From Sipunculus nudus (Eukaryota > Annelida > Sipuncula > Golfingiida > Sipunculidae): a stretch of DNA of 64,000 nucleotides. The position numbers and the translations under genes were made by a program. Below are positions 23,045 to 36,300 of this stretch, piece after piece (position 1 is the first letter of the stretch; each line of letters begins with the position of its first letter). The notes below the pieces were generated by a model. It was not told where the DNA came from. It did not search any database and was given only the letters and a program-made list of their open reading frames with translations. The stretch is from positions 64,734,019 through 64,798,018 of the forward strand of contig CM049306.1 in the NCBI GenBank assembly GCA_026874595.1, read 5' to 3'.

Positions 23045-26000
23045 ATTCTGGAAAATGAAAAATCAGTTTCGAGATATTAGTGTAAGACATAAGATGTAAT
23101 AGTTTTAAAAGGATTCTTTCAAAACTGTGGCCTGTTGAATGCTATATGTGAGACGCAAGAACCGGCAAGCAGGCGGATTTGAGGACAACTGAGAAACAGA
23201 CGGACACACAGACAAAGTGACTCAAGATTGAGACCAAATGAATACACCAGGTTTTTTGAAAGACCCAGAGGAAGAAAATAAGCTATAGTTTATGTAAATT
23301 AGGTTTATAGTTTTGGAGATATGGCCAAAAAATGATATGTTGTGCAAGTTTGAGTGCACCGCCCCCTAGCGGCCAATTCTGGAAAATGAAAAATCCGTTT
23401 CGAGATAATAGTGTAAGACATAAGATGTAATAGTTTGAAAAGGATTCTTTCAAAACTGTGTCCTGTAGAACGCTATATGTGAGACGCAAGAACCGGCAAG
23501 CAAGCGGATTTGAGGACAACTGAGAAACAGACGGACACACTGACAAAGTGACTCAAGATTGAGTCGAAATGACTACTCCAGGATTCAGAAAGACTCAGAG
23601 GATGAAAATAAGCTATAGTTTATGTAATTGAGGCTCACAGTTTTGGAGATATTGCCAAAACATGATATGTTGGAGAGGTTTGCACCCAGCGCCCCCTAGC
23701 GGCCGAATTAAAAAAATGAAAAATTGATTTCGAGATAATAGTGTAGGACTTACGATATGTCAGTTTCAAAAAGATTCCTGCAAAACTGTAACCTCCAGGG
23801 CAAGATTACTGAAATCTCGAAATATCTCGTTTGACGAGATATTATACGAGATATCGCGAGACTTTTAATAAAATCTTGCAGTACTTGTTAAATGCTACCT
23901 GATGCAAAAAACTAGACCTCTCTAGCTTTAAAAATGACAAAGTTAGAAAAATAAGACCCCAGATTTTCGAATATCATGATTTTTTCCCAAAAATTCGTAA
24001 CCATGGTAACGGCCAATTTGAAAGAGCTACACACCAGAAGAAAGGCCTGGGAATGACCTTTAAAATGAGCTATGTTTGAAGAAGATATCCCTAAAAGTAA
24101 CAAAGATATGAAGAAAAAACCGTTTTGTATACTTTTGATGACCTTGACCTTGACCTTTGACCTATATTGCCCAAAAACAATAGGCCTCCAGGACTTTTGC
24201 TTGTCTACCAGCTGTATAAGTTTGAAAGCAATTGCTGGAAAATTGTGGCCCGTAGAGAGTACACAGACAGACAGACAGACAGACTAGATGACCAGAGGTC
24301 ACGCGCTTGCCGGAAATGACACTAAGTTAGACAGATGAACGAGCAGTGTCAAAGTGAAAGAAAATAATCCATAGTTTGTGAAGAAAGAACCAATATTAAC
24401 AAAGTTCTAAAGAAAATAAGATTTTGATATATTTTGATCACCTTGACCTTGACCTTTGACTTATTTGAATAATAAACATAGGACTTCCAGATATCATCAC
24501 GATATATGACAAGTGTAATTTACAAAACGATTCCTTCAAAACTGTGGCCAGTAGAATGCTACATGTGAGACGCAAGAACCAGGAAGCAGGCGAAATTGAG
24601 GACAACTGACAAACAGGCAAACATACTGACCCAAGATTGAGAACAGATGACTTAATCATGTTATGAAGAAACCTAAGAGGAAGATAATAAGCTATAATTT
24701 ATGTAAATGAGGTTAATAGTTTTGGAGATATGGCCAAAAAATGACATGTTGTGCAAGTTTGAGTGCATCGCCCCCTAGCGGCCAATTCTGGAAAATGAAA
24801 AATTGGTTTCGAGATGTTAGTGTAAGACATAAGATGTAATAGTTTTAAAAGGATTCTTTCAAAACTGTGGCCTGTAGAATGCTATATGTGAGACGCAAGA
24901 ACCGGCAAGCAAGCGAATTTGAGGACAACTGAGAAACAGACGGACACACAGACAAAGTGACTCAAGATTGAAACCAAATGAAAACACCAGGTTTTTGGAA
25001 AGACCCAGAGGAAGAAAATAAGCTATAGTTTATGTAAATGATGTTTATAGTTTTGGAGATATGGCCAAAAAATGATATGTTGTGCAATTTTGAGTGCACC
25101 GCCCCCTAGCGGCCAATTCTGGAAAATGAAAAATTGGTTTCGAGATATTAGTGTAAGACATAATAATAGTTTTAAAAAGATTCTTTCAAAACTGTGTCCT
25201 GTAGAATGCTATATGTGAGACGCAAGAATCGGCAAGCAAGCGGATTTGAGGACAACTGAGAAACAGACGGACACACAGACAAAGTGACACAAGATTGAGA
25301 CCAGATGACTAAACGAGTTCATGAAGAAGACTAAGAGGAAAAAAATACAATATAGTTTTTGTAATTGAGGCTTATAATTTTGGAGATATTGCCAAAACAT
25401 GATATGTTGGAGAGGTTTGCACCCAGCGCCCCCTAGCGGCCGAATTAAAAAAATGAAAAATTGATTTCGAGATAATAGTGTAGGACTTAAGATATGCCAG
25501 TTTCAAAAAGATTCCTGCAAAACTGTGGCCTCCAGGGCAAGATTACTGAAATCTCGAAATATCTCGTTTGACGAGATATTGTACGAGATATCGCGAGACT
25601 TTTAATAAAATCTTGCAGTACTTGTTAAATGCTACCTGATTCAAAAAACTAGACCTCTCTAGCTTTAAAACTGACAAAGTTAGAAAAATAAGACCCCTTA
25701 TTTCAGAATATCATGACTTTTCCCCAAAATGCGTAACCATGGTTACGGCAAATTTGAAAGAGCTACACACCAGAAGAAAGGCCAGGGAATGGCGTTTAAA
25801 ATGAGCTATGTTTGAAGAAGATACCACTAACAGTTACAAAGATATGAAGAAAAAACCGTTTTGAGAAGTTTTGATGACCTTGACCTTGACCTTGGACCTA
25901 TGTCGCCCAATAACAATAGGCCTCGAGGACTTTTGCTTGTCTATCAGCTGTGTAAGTTTAAAAGCAATTGCTGCAAAATTGTGGCCTGTAGAGAGTACAC

Positions 26001-26926
26001 AGACAGACAGACAGACAAACAAACTAGATGACCAAAGGTCACGCGCTTGCCGGAAATGACGTAAAGTTAGTCAGATAAACGATCAATGTCAAAGTGAAAG
26101 AAAATAATCCCTAGTTTGTAAAGATAGGATCAATATTAACAAAGTTCTGAAGAAAAAAAATGTTGATATGTTTTGATCACCTTGACCTTGACCTTTGACT
26201 TATTTGAATAATAAACATAGGGCTTCCAGATATCGTTACGACAAGTGTAAGTTACAAAGCGACTCCTGCAAAATTGTGAGGCTTATAATTTTGGAGATAT
26301 TGCCAAAACATAATATGTTGGAGAGGTTTGCACCCAGCGCCCCCTAGCGGCCGAATTAAAAAAATGAAAAATTGATTTCGAGATAATAGTGTAGGACTTT
26401 CAATATGTCAGTTTCAAAAAGATTCCTGCAAAACTGTGGCCTCCAGGGCAAGATTACTGAAATCTCGAAATATCTGGTTTGACGAGATATTGTACGAGAT
26501 ATCGCGAGACTTTTAATAAAATCTTGCAGTACTTGTCAAATGCTACCTGATGCAAAAAACTAGACCTCTCTAGCTTTAAAACTGACAAAGTTAGAAAAAT
26601 AAGACCCCTTATTTCAGAATATCATGACTTTTTCCCCAAAATGCGTAACCATGGTTACGGCAAATTTGAAAGAGCTACACACCAGAAGAAAGGCCTGGGA
26701 ATGACGTTTAAAATGAGCTATGTTTGAAGAAGATACCACTAACAGTTACAAAGATATGAAGAAAAAACCGTTTTGAGAAGTTTTGATGACCTTGACCTTG
26801 ACCTTGGACCTATGTCGCCCAATAACAATAGGCCTCGAGGACTTTTGCTTGTCTATCAGCTGTGTAAGTTTAAAAGCAATTGCTGCAAAATTGTGGCCTG
26901 TAGAGAGTACACAGACAGACAGACAA

Positions 26927-27000
26927 ACAAACAAACAGACAAACAGACATCCGCGACTGACCAACCTGCTTGCAGAAATCGAAGATTTCCGGCAAGCAAC
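26927..27000 (+). repeat. (ACAR)n tract and terminal hairpin
   Basis: An ACAGACAGACAAACAAAC tract is followed by GACATCCGCGACTGACCAAC and a hairpin: GCAGAAATC, loop GAA, GATTTCCGGC. It lies at the junction between the 330-bp array and the 148-bp array and is the first appearance of the hairpin module on this side. Confidence 0.7.
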
Positions 27001-28683
27001 AAACAAGATGACCAGAGGTCACGCGCTTGCCGGAAATGGAAATGATACAGACAGATAGACAGAGAGTGCATGTAGAAACAGTCATATGAATGAGAAACAT
27101 TGTGGGGGCAGCAGAAACGGATAATATGTTTATTTATGCATGCTGACCTTTAACAGCTGCATATCTTTCTAGTGTTAAAGGGACCAAGTTCAAAATTTTT
27201 CATGAAATCCCGTTAATCTCATTTGACAAGAAGCAGTGAGACGTTTTCAGGTTTGTAATGTCAAGCTGGCCAAATGATATGAAATGCCGAAAACTAGACC
27301 TGTCTAGCTGTAAAACTCGCCGACTTATAAGCATTTCCGTGAAATCTCGTGTTTTCTCGTTTGACGAGATAGGGTGCGAGATTTGGCCTGACTTGCACAT
27401 CTATTGTGTCAAGCTGGTCATGGGGAAGGAAATGCCGGAAACAAGACCTGTCTAGCTGTAAAACTGGCCGAGTTATAAGCATTTTCGTGAAATTTCGTGT
27501 TTTCTCGTTTGACGAGATACGGTGCGAGATTTTGCCAGACTTGCATATCTGTCGAGTCAAGCTGGTCTAGTGGAACTAAATGCCGAAAACCAGACGTGTC
27601 TAGCTGTAAAACTGGCCCAATTATAAGCATTTCCGTGAAATCCCGTGTTTTCTCGTTTGACGAGATACGGTGCGAGATTTAGCCTGTCTTGCAGCTCTGT
27701 CGTGTCAAGCTGGTTTGGTGGAACAAAATGCCGAAAACCAGACCTGTCTAGCTGTAAAAGTCGCCGAGTTAAAAGCATTTCCGCGAAGTTTCGTTTTTTC
27801 TCGTTTGACGAGATATGGCGCAAGATTTGGCGTGACTTTCAGTTCTGTCGTGTCAAGCAGGTCATGTGGAAGGAAATGCCGGAAACCAGACCTGCCTAGC
27901 TTAAAAACTGACAAAGTTACAAAAAATGGTCGTGTTATTTCCAATTTCCATGATTTTTGCCCAAAAAAAATGTAACCATGGTAACGGCACTTGCATATCT
28001 GTCGTGTCAAGCTGGTCTAGTGGAACTAAATGCCGAAAACCAGACGTGTCTAGCTGTAAAACTGGCCCAGTTATAAGCATTTCCGTGAAATCCCGTGTTT
28101 TCTCGTTTGACGAGATACGGTGCGAGATTTGGCCTGTCTTGCAGCTCTGTCGTGTCAAGCTTGTTTGGTGGAACGAAATGCCGAAAACCAGACCTGTCTA
28201 GCTGTAAAAGTCGCCGAGTTATAAGCATTTCCGCGAAGTCTCGTTTTTTCTCGTTTGACGAGATATGGCGCGAGATTTGGCGTGACTTTCAGTTCTGTCG
28301 TGTCAAGCTGGTCATGTGGAACAAAATGCCGAAAACTAGATCTGCCTAGCTTAAAAACTGACAAAGTTACAAAAAATGGTCGTGTTATTTCCAATTTCCG
28401 TGATTTTTGCCCAAAAAATGTAACCATGGTAACGGCAAATTTAAGTAAGCTACATGTCAAAAGAAAGGCCAGGTGATGACGAAAAAAAAGAGCTATTGCA
28501 GAAGTGGATAAGCCTATTTATGGCGAAGTTATAGTGCAAAAACCGTTAACCATACCTGTCGTGACCTTGACCCTTGACATTGGAGCAATGTTGACCAAAA
28601 ACAATAGGGCACCTAGAAATCGGTTTGTCAATCAAGCCTGTAAGTTTCAAGTTGATTGATGCAAAAGTGTGACCTGGAGAGTC

Positions 28684-28721
28684 GTGACAAACAAACAAAC
28701 AAACAAACAAACAAACAAACA
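28684..28721 (+). repeat. (CAAA)n microsatellite at a unit junction
   Basis: The tract sits between GAGAGTCGTGA and GATGACCAGAGG. Equivalent tracts of differing length lie near 30826-30870, 32523-32582, 34837-34872, 36276-36300, 38401-38437, 40793-40814, 43431-43475, 45580-45603, 62065-62104 and 63505-63524. Length varies even between otherwise near-identical units. Confidence 0.9.
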
Positions 28722-31700
28722 AGATGACCAGAGGTCACGCGCTTGCCGGAAATGGAAATGATACAGACAGATAGACAGAGAGTGCATGTAGAAACAGTCA
28801 TATGAATGAGCAACATTGTGGGGGCAGCAGAAACGGATAATATGTTTATTTATGCATGCTGACCTTTAACAGCTGCATATCTTTCTAGTGTAAAAGGGAC
28901 CAAGTTCAAAATTTTTTCATGAAATCCCGTTAATCTCGTTTGACAAGAAGCAGTGAGACGTTTTCAGGTTTGTCATGCCAAGCTGGCCAAATGATATGAA
29001 ATGCCGAAAACTAGACCTGTCTAGCTATAAAAGCCGCTGAGTTATAAGCATTTGCATGAAATCTCGTGTTTTCTCGTTTGACGGGAAATGGTGCGAGCTT
29101 TGGCGAGATTTCCAGTTTTGTCATGTCAGGTTTGTCAAATATTACAAAATGCCGGAAACAAGACCTGTCTAGCTGCAGTTCCATGAAATCTCGTGTTTTC
29201 TCGTTTGAAGGGATACGGTGCGAGGTTTTGCCTGACATGCATGTCTGTCGTGTCAAGCTGGTCTAGTGGAACAAAATGCCGAAAACCAGACGTGTCTTTC
29301 TGTAAAACTCGCCGAGTTATAACCAATGCCGTGAAATCTCATGTTTTCTCGTTTGACGAGATACGGTGCGACATTCGGCCTGACTTTCAGTTCTGTCATG
29401 TCCAGCGGGTCATGTGAAACAAAATGCCGAAAACTAGACCTGTCTAGCTGTAAAACTCGCCGAGTTATAAGCATTTCCGTGAAATCTCGTGTTTTCTCGT
29501 TTGACGAGATAGGGTGCGAGATTTGGCCTGACTTGCACATCAATCGTGTCAAGCTGGTCATTTGCAAGGAAATGCCTGAAACCAGACCTGTCTAGCTGTA
29601 AAACTGGCCGAGTTATATGCATTTCCGTGAAATTTCGTGTTTTCTCGTTTGACGAGATACGGTGCGAGATTTTGCCAGACTTGCATATCTGTCATGTCAA
29701 GCTGGTCTAGTGGAACTAAATGCCGAAAACCAGACGTGTCTAGCTGTAAAACTGGCCCAGTTATAAGCATATCCGTGAAATCCCGTGTTTTCTAGTTTGA
29801 CGAGATACGGTGCGAGATTTGGCCTGTCTTGCAGCTCTGTCGTGTCAAGCTTGTTTGGTTGAACGAAATGCCGAAAACCAGACCTGTCTATCTGTAAAAG
29901 TCGCCGAGTTATAAGCATTTCCGCGAAGTCTCATTTTTTTTCTCGTTTGACGAGATATGGCGCGAGATTTGGCGTGACTTTCAGTTCTGTCGTGTCAAGC
30001 TGGTCATGTGGAACAAGATGCCGAAAACTAGATCTGCCTAGCTTAAAAACTGACAAAGTTACAAAAAATGGTCGTGTTATTTCCAATTTCCATGATTTTT
30101 GCCCAAAAAATGTAACCATGGTAACGGCACTTGCATATCTGTCGTGTCAAGCTGGTCTAGTGGAACTAAATGCCGAAAACCAGACGTGTCTAGCTGTAAA
30201 ACTGGCCCAGTTATAAGCATTTCCGTGAAATCCCGTGTTTTCTCGTTTGACGAGATATGGTGCGAGATTTGGCCTGTCTTGCAGCTTTGTCGTGTCAAGC
30301 TTGTTTGGTGGAACGAAATGCCGAAAACCAGACCTGTCTAGCTGTAAAAGTCGCCGAGTTATAAGCATTTCCGGGAAGTCTCGTTTTTTCTCGTTTGACG
30401 AGATATGGCGCGAGATTTGGCGTGACTTTCAGTTCTGTCGTGTCAAGCTGGACATGTGGAACAAAATGCCGAAAACTAGATCTGCCTAGCTTAAAAACTG
30501 TCAAAGTTACAAAAAATGGTCGTGTTATTTCCAATTTCCGTGATTTTTGCCGAAAAAATGTAACCATGGTAACGGCAAATTTTAGTAAGCTACATGTCAA
30601 AAGAAAGGCCAGGTGATGACGAAAAAAATGAGCTATTGCAGAAGTGAATAAGCCTATTTATGGCGAAGTTATAGTGCAAAAACCGTTAACCATACCTGTC
30701 GTGACCTTGACCCTTGACCTTGGAGCAATGTTGACCAAAAACAATAGGGCACCTAGAAATCGGTTTGTCAATCAAGCCTGTAAGTTTCAAGTTGATTGAT
30801 GCAAAAGTGTGACCTGGAGAGTCGTGACAAACAAACAAACAAACAAACAAACAAACAAACAAACAAACAAGATGACCAGAGGTCACGCGCTTGCCGGAAA
30901 TGGAAATGATAGAGACAGATAGACAGAGAGTGCATGTAGAAACAGTCATATGAATGAGCAACATTGTGGGGGCAGCAGAAACGGATAATATGTTTATTTA
31001 TGCATGCTTACCTTTAACAGCTGCATATCTTTCTAGTGTAAAAGGGACCAAGTTCAAAATTTTTTCATGAAATCCCGTTAATCTCGTTTGACAAGAAGCA
31101 GTGACACGTTTTCAGGTTTGTCATGTCAAGCTGGCCAAATTATATGAAATGCCGAAAACTAGACCTGTCTAGCTATAAAAGCCGCTGAGTTATAAGCATT
31201 TGCATGAAATCTCGTGTTTTCTCGTTTGACGGGAAATGGTGCGAGCTTGTGCCTGACTTGGAGTTCTGTCATGTCAAGCGGGTCATGTGGAAATAAATGC
31301 CGAAAACTAGACCTGTCTAGCTGCAGTTCCGTGAAATCTCGTGTTTTCTCGTTTGACGGGATACGGTGCGAGATTTTGCCTGACATGCATGTCTGTCGTG
31401 TCAAGCTGGTCTAGTGGAACAAAATGCCGAAAACCAGACGTGTCTATCTGTAACACTCGCCGAGTTATAACCAATGCCGTGAAATCTCATGTTTTCTCGT
31501 TTGACGAGATACGGTGCGACATTCGGCCTGACTTTCAGTTCTGTCATGTCCAGCAGGACATGTGAAACAAAATGCCGAAAACTAGACCTGTCCAGCTGTA
31601 AAACTCGCCGAGTTATAAGCATTTCCGTGAAATCTCGTGTTTTCTCGTTTGACGAGAAAGGGTGCGAGATTTGGCCTGACTTGTACATCTATCGTGTCAA

Positions 31701-32582
31701 GCTGGTCATGTGGAAGGAAATGCCGGAAACCAGACGTGTCTAGCTGTAAAACTGGCCGAGTTATAAGCATTTCCGTGAAATTTCGTGTTTTCTCGTTTGA
31801 CGAGATATGGCGCGAGATTTTGCCAGACTTGCATATCTGTCGTGTCAAGCTGGTCTAGTGGAACTAAATGCTGAAAACCATATGTGTCTAGCTGTAAAAC
31901 TGGCCCAGTTATAAGCATTTCCGTGAAATCCCGTGTTTTCTCGTTTGACGAGATACGGTGCGAGATTTGGCCTGTCTTGCAGCTCTGTCGTGTCAAGCTT
32001 GTTTGGTGGAACGAAATGCCGAAAACCAGACCTGTCTAGCTGTAAAAGTCGCCGAGTTATAAGCATTTCCGCGAAGTCTCGTTTTTTCTTGTTTGACGAG
32101 ATATGGCGCGAGATTTGGCGTGACTTTCTGTTCTGTCGTGTCAAGCTGGTCATGTGGAACAAAATGTCGAAAACTAGATCTGCCTAGCTTAAAAACTGAC
32201 AAAGTTACAAAAAATGGTCGTGTTATTTCCAATTTCCATGATTTTTGCCCAAAAAATGTAACCATGGTAACGGCAAATTTAAGTAAGCTACATGTCAAAA
32301 GAAAGGCCAGGTGATGACGAAAAAAATGAGCTATTGCAGAAGTGGATACGCCTATTTATGGCGAAGTTATAGTGCAAAAACCGTTAACCATACCTGTCGT
32401 GACCTTGACCCTTGACCTTGGAGCAATGTTGACCAAAAACAATAGGGCACCTAGAAATCGGTTTGTCAATCAAGCCTGTAAGTTTCAAGTTGATTGATGC
32501 AAAAGTGTGGCCTGGAGAGTCGTGACAAACAAACAAACAAACAAACAAACAATCAAACAAACAAACAAACAAACAAACAAAC

Positions 32583-32737
32583 AGACAAAGAGACAAACAG
32601 ACATACGCAACTGACGAACATGCTTGGCGAAATCGAAGATTTCCGGCAAGCAACAAAGAGACAAACAGACATACGCAACTGACGAACATGCTTGCCGAAA
32701 TCGAAGATTTCCGGCAAGCAACAAACAAACAAACAAG
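32583..32737 (+). repeat. Two tandem copies of the terminal hairpin module
   Basis: Each copy reads GACATACGCAACTGACGAAC, then ATGCTTG(C/G)CGAAATCGAA and GATTTCCGGCAAGCAAC. The loop is GAA and one stem base is unpaired. The spacing is about 62 bp. Confidence 0.8.
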
Positions 32738-34872
32738 ATGACCAGAGGTCACGCGCTTGCCGGAAATGGAAATGATAGAGACAGATAGACAGAGAGTGCA
32801 TGTAGAAACAGTCATATGAATGAGCAACATTGTGGGGGCAGCAGAAACGGATAATATGTTTATTTATGCAGGCTGACCTTTAACAGCTGCATATCTTTCT
32901 AGTGTAAAAGAGACCAAGTTCAAAATTTTTTCATGAAATCCCGTTAATCTCGTTTGACAAGAAGCAGTGACACGTTTTCAGGTTTGTCATGTCAAGCTGG
33001 CCAAATGATATGAAATGCCGAAAACTAGACCTGTCTAGCTATAAAAGCCGCTGAGTTATAAGCATTTGCATGAAATCTCGTGTTTTCTCGTTTGACGGGA
33101 AATTGTGCGAGCTTGTGCCTGACTTGGAGTTCTGTCATGTCAAGCGGGTCATGTGGAACTAAATGCCGAAAACTAGACCTGTCTAGCTGCAGTTCCGTGA
33201 AATCTCGTGTTTTCTCGTTTGACGGGATACGGTGCGAGATTTTGCCTGACATGCATGTCTGTCGTGTCAAGCTGGTCTAGTGGAACAAAATGCCGAAAAC
33301 CAGACGTGTCTATCTGTAACACTCGCCGAGTTATAACCATTGCCGTGAAATCTCGTGTTTTCTCGTTTGACGAGATACGGTGCGACATTCGGCCTGACTT
33401 TCAGTTCTGTCATGTCCAGCAGGACATGTGAAACAAAATGCCGAAAACTAGACCTGTCCAGCTGTAAAACTCGCCGAGTTATAAGCATTTCCTTGAAATC
33501 TCGTGTTTTCTCGTTTGACGAGATAGGGTGCGAGATTTGGCCTGACTTGTACATCTATCGTGTCAAGCTGGTCATGTGGAAGGAAATGCCGGAAACCAGA
33601 CGTGTCTAGCTGTAAAACTGGCCGAGTTATAAGCATTTCCGTGAAATTTCGTGTTTTCTCGTTTGACGAGATATGGCGCGAGATTTTGCCAGACTTGCAT
33701 ATCTGTCGTGTCAAGCTGGTCTAGTGGAACTAAATGCCGAAAACCAGACGTGTCTAGCTGTAAAACTGGCCCAGTTATAAGCATTTCCGTGAAATCCCGT
33801 GTTTTCTCGTTTGACGAGATACGGTGCGAGATTTGGCCTGTCTTGCAGCTCTGTCGTGTCAAGCTTGTTTGGTGGAACAAAATGCCGATAACCAGACCTG
33901 TCTAGCTGTAAAAGTCGCCGAGTTATAAGCATTTCCGCGAAGTCTCGTTTTTTCTCGTTTGACAAGATATGGCGCGAGATTTGGCGTGACTTTCAGTTCT
34001 GTCGTGTCAAGCTGGTAATGTGAAACAAAATGCCGAAAACTAGATCTGCCTAGCTTAAAAACTGACAAAGTTACAATAAATGGTCGTGTTATTTTCAATT
34101 TCCATGATTTTTGCCCAAAAAATGTAACCATGGTAACGGCACTTGCATATCTGTCGTGTCAAGCTGGTCTAGTGGAACTAAATGCCGAAAACCAGACATG
34201 TCTAGCTGTAAAACTGGCCGAGTTATAAGCATTTCCGTGAAATCCCGTGTTTTCTCGTTTGACGAGATACGGTGCGAGATTTGGCCTGTCTTGCAGCTCT
34301 GTCGTGTCAAGCTTGATTGGTGGAACGAAATGCCGAAAACCAGACCTGTCCAGCTGTAAAGTCGCCGAGTTATGAGCATTTCCGCGAAGTCTCGTTTTTT
34401 CTCGTTTGACGAGATATGGCGCGAGATTTGGCGTGACTTTTAGTTCTGTCGTGTCAAGCTGGTCATGTGGAACAAAATGCCGAAAACTAGATCTGCCTAG
34501 CTTAAAAACTGACAAAGTTACAAAAAATGGTCGTGTTATTTCAAATTTCCATGATTTTTGCCCAAAAAATGTAACCATGGTAACGGCAAATTTAAGTAAG
34601 CTACATGTCAAAAGAAAGGCCAGGTGATGACGAAAAAAAAGAGCTATTGCAGAAGTGGTTAAGCCTATTTATGGCGAAGTTATAGTGCAAAAACCGTTAA
34701 CCATACCTGTCGTGACCTTGACCCTTGACCTTGGAGCCATGTTGACCAAAAACAATAGGGCACCTAGAAATCGGTTTGTCAATCAAGCCTGTAAGTTTCA
34801 AGTTGATTGATGCAAAAGTGTGACCTGGAGAGTCGTGACAAACAAACAAACAAACAAACAAACAAACAAACA

Positions 34873-35097
34873 AAAAGACAAACAGACATACGCAACTGAC
34901 GAACATGCTTGCCGAAATCGAAGATTTCCGGCAAGCAACAAACAGACAAAGAGACAAACAGACATACGCAACTGACGAACATGCTTGCCGAAATCGAAGA
35001 TTTCCGGCAAGCAACAAACAAACAGACAAACAGACAAACAGACATACGCAACTGACGAACATGCTTGCCGAAATCGAAGATTTCCGGCAAGCAATAA
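34873..35097 (+). repeat. Three tandem copies of the terminal hairpin module
   Basis: Hairpins at about 34908-34935, 34983-35010 and 35064-35091 are separated by variable ACAAACAGACAAAC tracts. The last one is followed by AATAAAGTTGTGACTGTGCC, which leads into the GC-rich block. Confidence 0.85.
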
Positions 35098-35235
35098 AGT
35101 TGTGACTGTGCCTCCAACATGTATGATAATAGATGGGGCCCGGAGAGGCCGTCACGGACCGCTGCACACGCCGGCCGCCCACCGTAAGGACCCTGCCGCC
35201 ACTTGCGGCGACGGCACGTGTCTTCGTGGTTTGGC
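35098..35235 (+). repeat. GC-rich conserved block (copy 1 of 5)
   Basis: CCTCCAACATGTATGATAAT, then GATGGGGCCCGGAGAGGCCG, and later CACCGTAAGGACCC and GCCACTTGCGGC. The same block follows the hairpin module at about 48370-48508, 59555-59690, 60885-61018 and 62325-62455. It is much richer in G and C than its neighbours and well conserved. A short open frame on the plus strand is shared by the copies, but it is not recognised as a protein. I see no tRNA-like boxes. Confidence 0.7.
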
Positions 35236-35239
35236 GAAA

Positions 35240-36300
35240 AACGGCGCCAGATTTGACGAGACTAACAATGTGACCCCTGAATGTGACTGCGAGAGTCAGC
35301 TGCTATCCAGCGCTGCAAACCATGTGTCTGTAGCGTGAAAAATGACAGAATTATAGGCATTTCTTTGAATGGTCACGTGTTCTCGTTTCACGAGAAACGG
35401 TGCGAGATATGACGAGACTTGCGATTGAATGACTAAGAACTAGACGGATGCTGTCTAACGCCGAAAACCAGACCTTTCTATGGCAAATATCAACAGAGAT
35501 AGAAGCAGGTAAACTTCGTATTTTCAAGTTGTCACGTTTTACCCCAAAATTTGGTAACCATGGTAACGGCAGTACAAAGCTACATGTGCGGAGCAATAAG
35601 CCAATGTTCCTAGTTTCAGATACCACAAAAAAAAATGGTGTCACGTTTAATATTTTTTGAGATATTGCAGAAAAATGATATGTTACAGTGTTTCATGTAC
35701 CACGCCCCCTGGTGGCTATTTCCCAAAAATGAAAAATTGATTTCGAGATATTTATAAATGACAGAAAATATATCAATTTCAAAGCAACTGTTAAAAAAAT
35801 GCGGCCTGTAGGTCATATTTAATGAAATCTCGGAAACTCTCGTTTGGCAAGAAATGGTGCGAGATTTGGCGAGACTTTTAGTTTTATCATGTCAAGCTGC
35901 CTATAAGGTACATAATGACCAAAACCAGACGTCTGTAGCTTAAAAATTGACAAAGTTACAAAAAATGGTCGTGTTATTTCCAATTTCCATGATTTTTGCC
36001 CAAAAAAATGTAACCATGGTAACGGCAAATTTAAGTAAGCTACATGTCAGAAGAAAGGCCAGGTGATGACGAAAAAAATTAGCTATTGCAGAAGTGGATA
36101 CGCCTATTTATGGCAAAGTTATAGTGCAAAAACCGTTAACCATACTTGTCGTGACCTTGAACCTTGACCTTGGAGCAATGTTGACCAAAAACAATAGGGC
36201 ACCTAGAAATCGGTTTATCAATCAAGCCTGTAAGTTTCAAGTTGATTGATGCAAAAATGTGACCTGGAGAGTCGTGACAAACAAACAAACAAACAAACAA
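35240..36300 (+). repeat. Repeat segment duplicated at 61.0-62.06 kb
   Basis: This contains TTTACCCCAAAATTTGGTAA with the CCATGG palindrome, a CTCF-like CACGCCCCCTGGTGGC at about 35702, a TCTCGTTTGGCAAGA variant hairpin and a second CCATGG palindrome. Long stretches are nearly identical to 61030-62060 (offset 25,789 bp), and a more diverged third copy lies at 62460-63530. Confidence 0.85.

Larger units (their letters stand above)
19411..27006 (+). repeat. Head-to-tail array of 1.4-1.75 kb units with ~330-bp subunits
   Basis: Unit starts are marked by CTAGATGACCTGAGGTCACG (or CAGAGG) at about 19417, 21139, 22534, 24283 and 26026. Each complete unit holds, in order: a CTTGCCGGAAATGA start; TGACCTTGACCTTTGAC; two or three ~330-bp subunits (AAGCTATAGTTTATGTAA at about 19829, 20160, 21551, 22949, 23279, 24689 and 25019); the AATATCTCGT-TTG-ACGAGATATT hairpin; an X-box-like CCATGG palindrome; TGACCTTGACC; and an (ACAG)n tract that runs straight into the next CTAGATGACC. 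Subunit number varies (about 3, 2, 3, 3, then one truncated). No protein is encoded. Confidence 0.8.

Noticed and set aside
35098-35235. Possible tRNA or Pol III gene in the GC-rich block
   Set aside because: No A-box/B-box pair or cloverleaf could be drawn from the sequence.
34985-35338. Plus-strand frame of 117 codons over the GC-rich block, shared with 59469-59801, 60723-61127 and 62048-62449
   Set aside because: Half of it is microsatellite translation. The rest is conserved only as far as the DNA repeat itself is, and no domain is recognised. The DNA block is reported instead.
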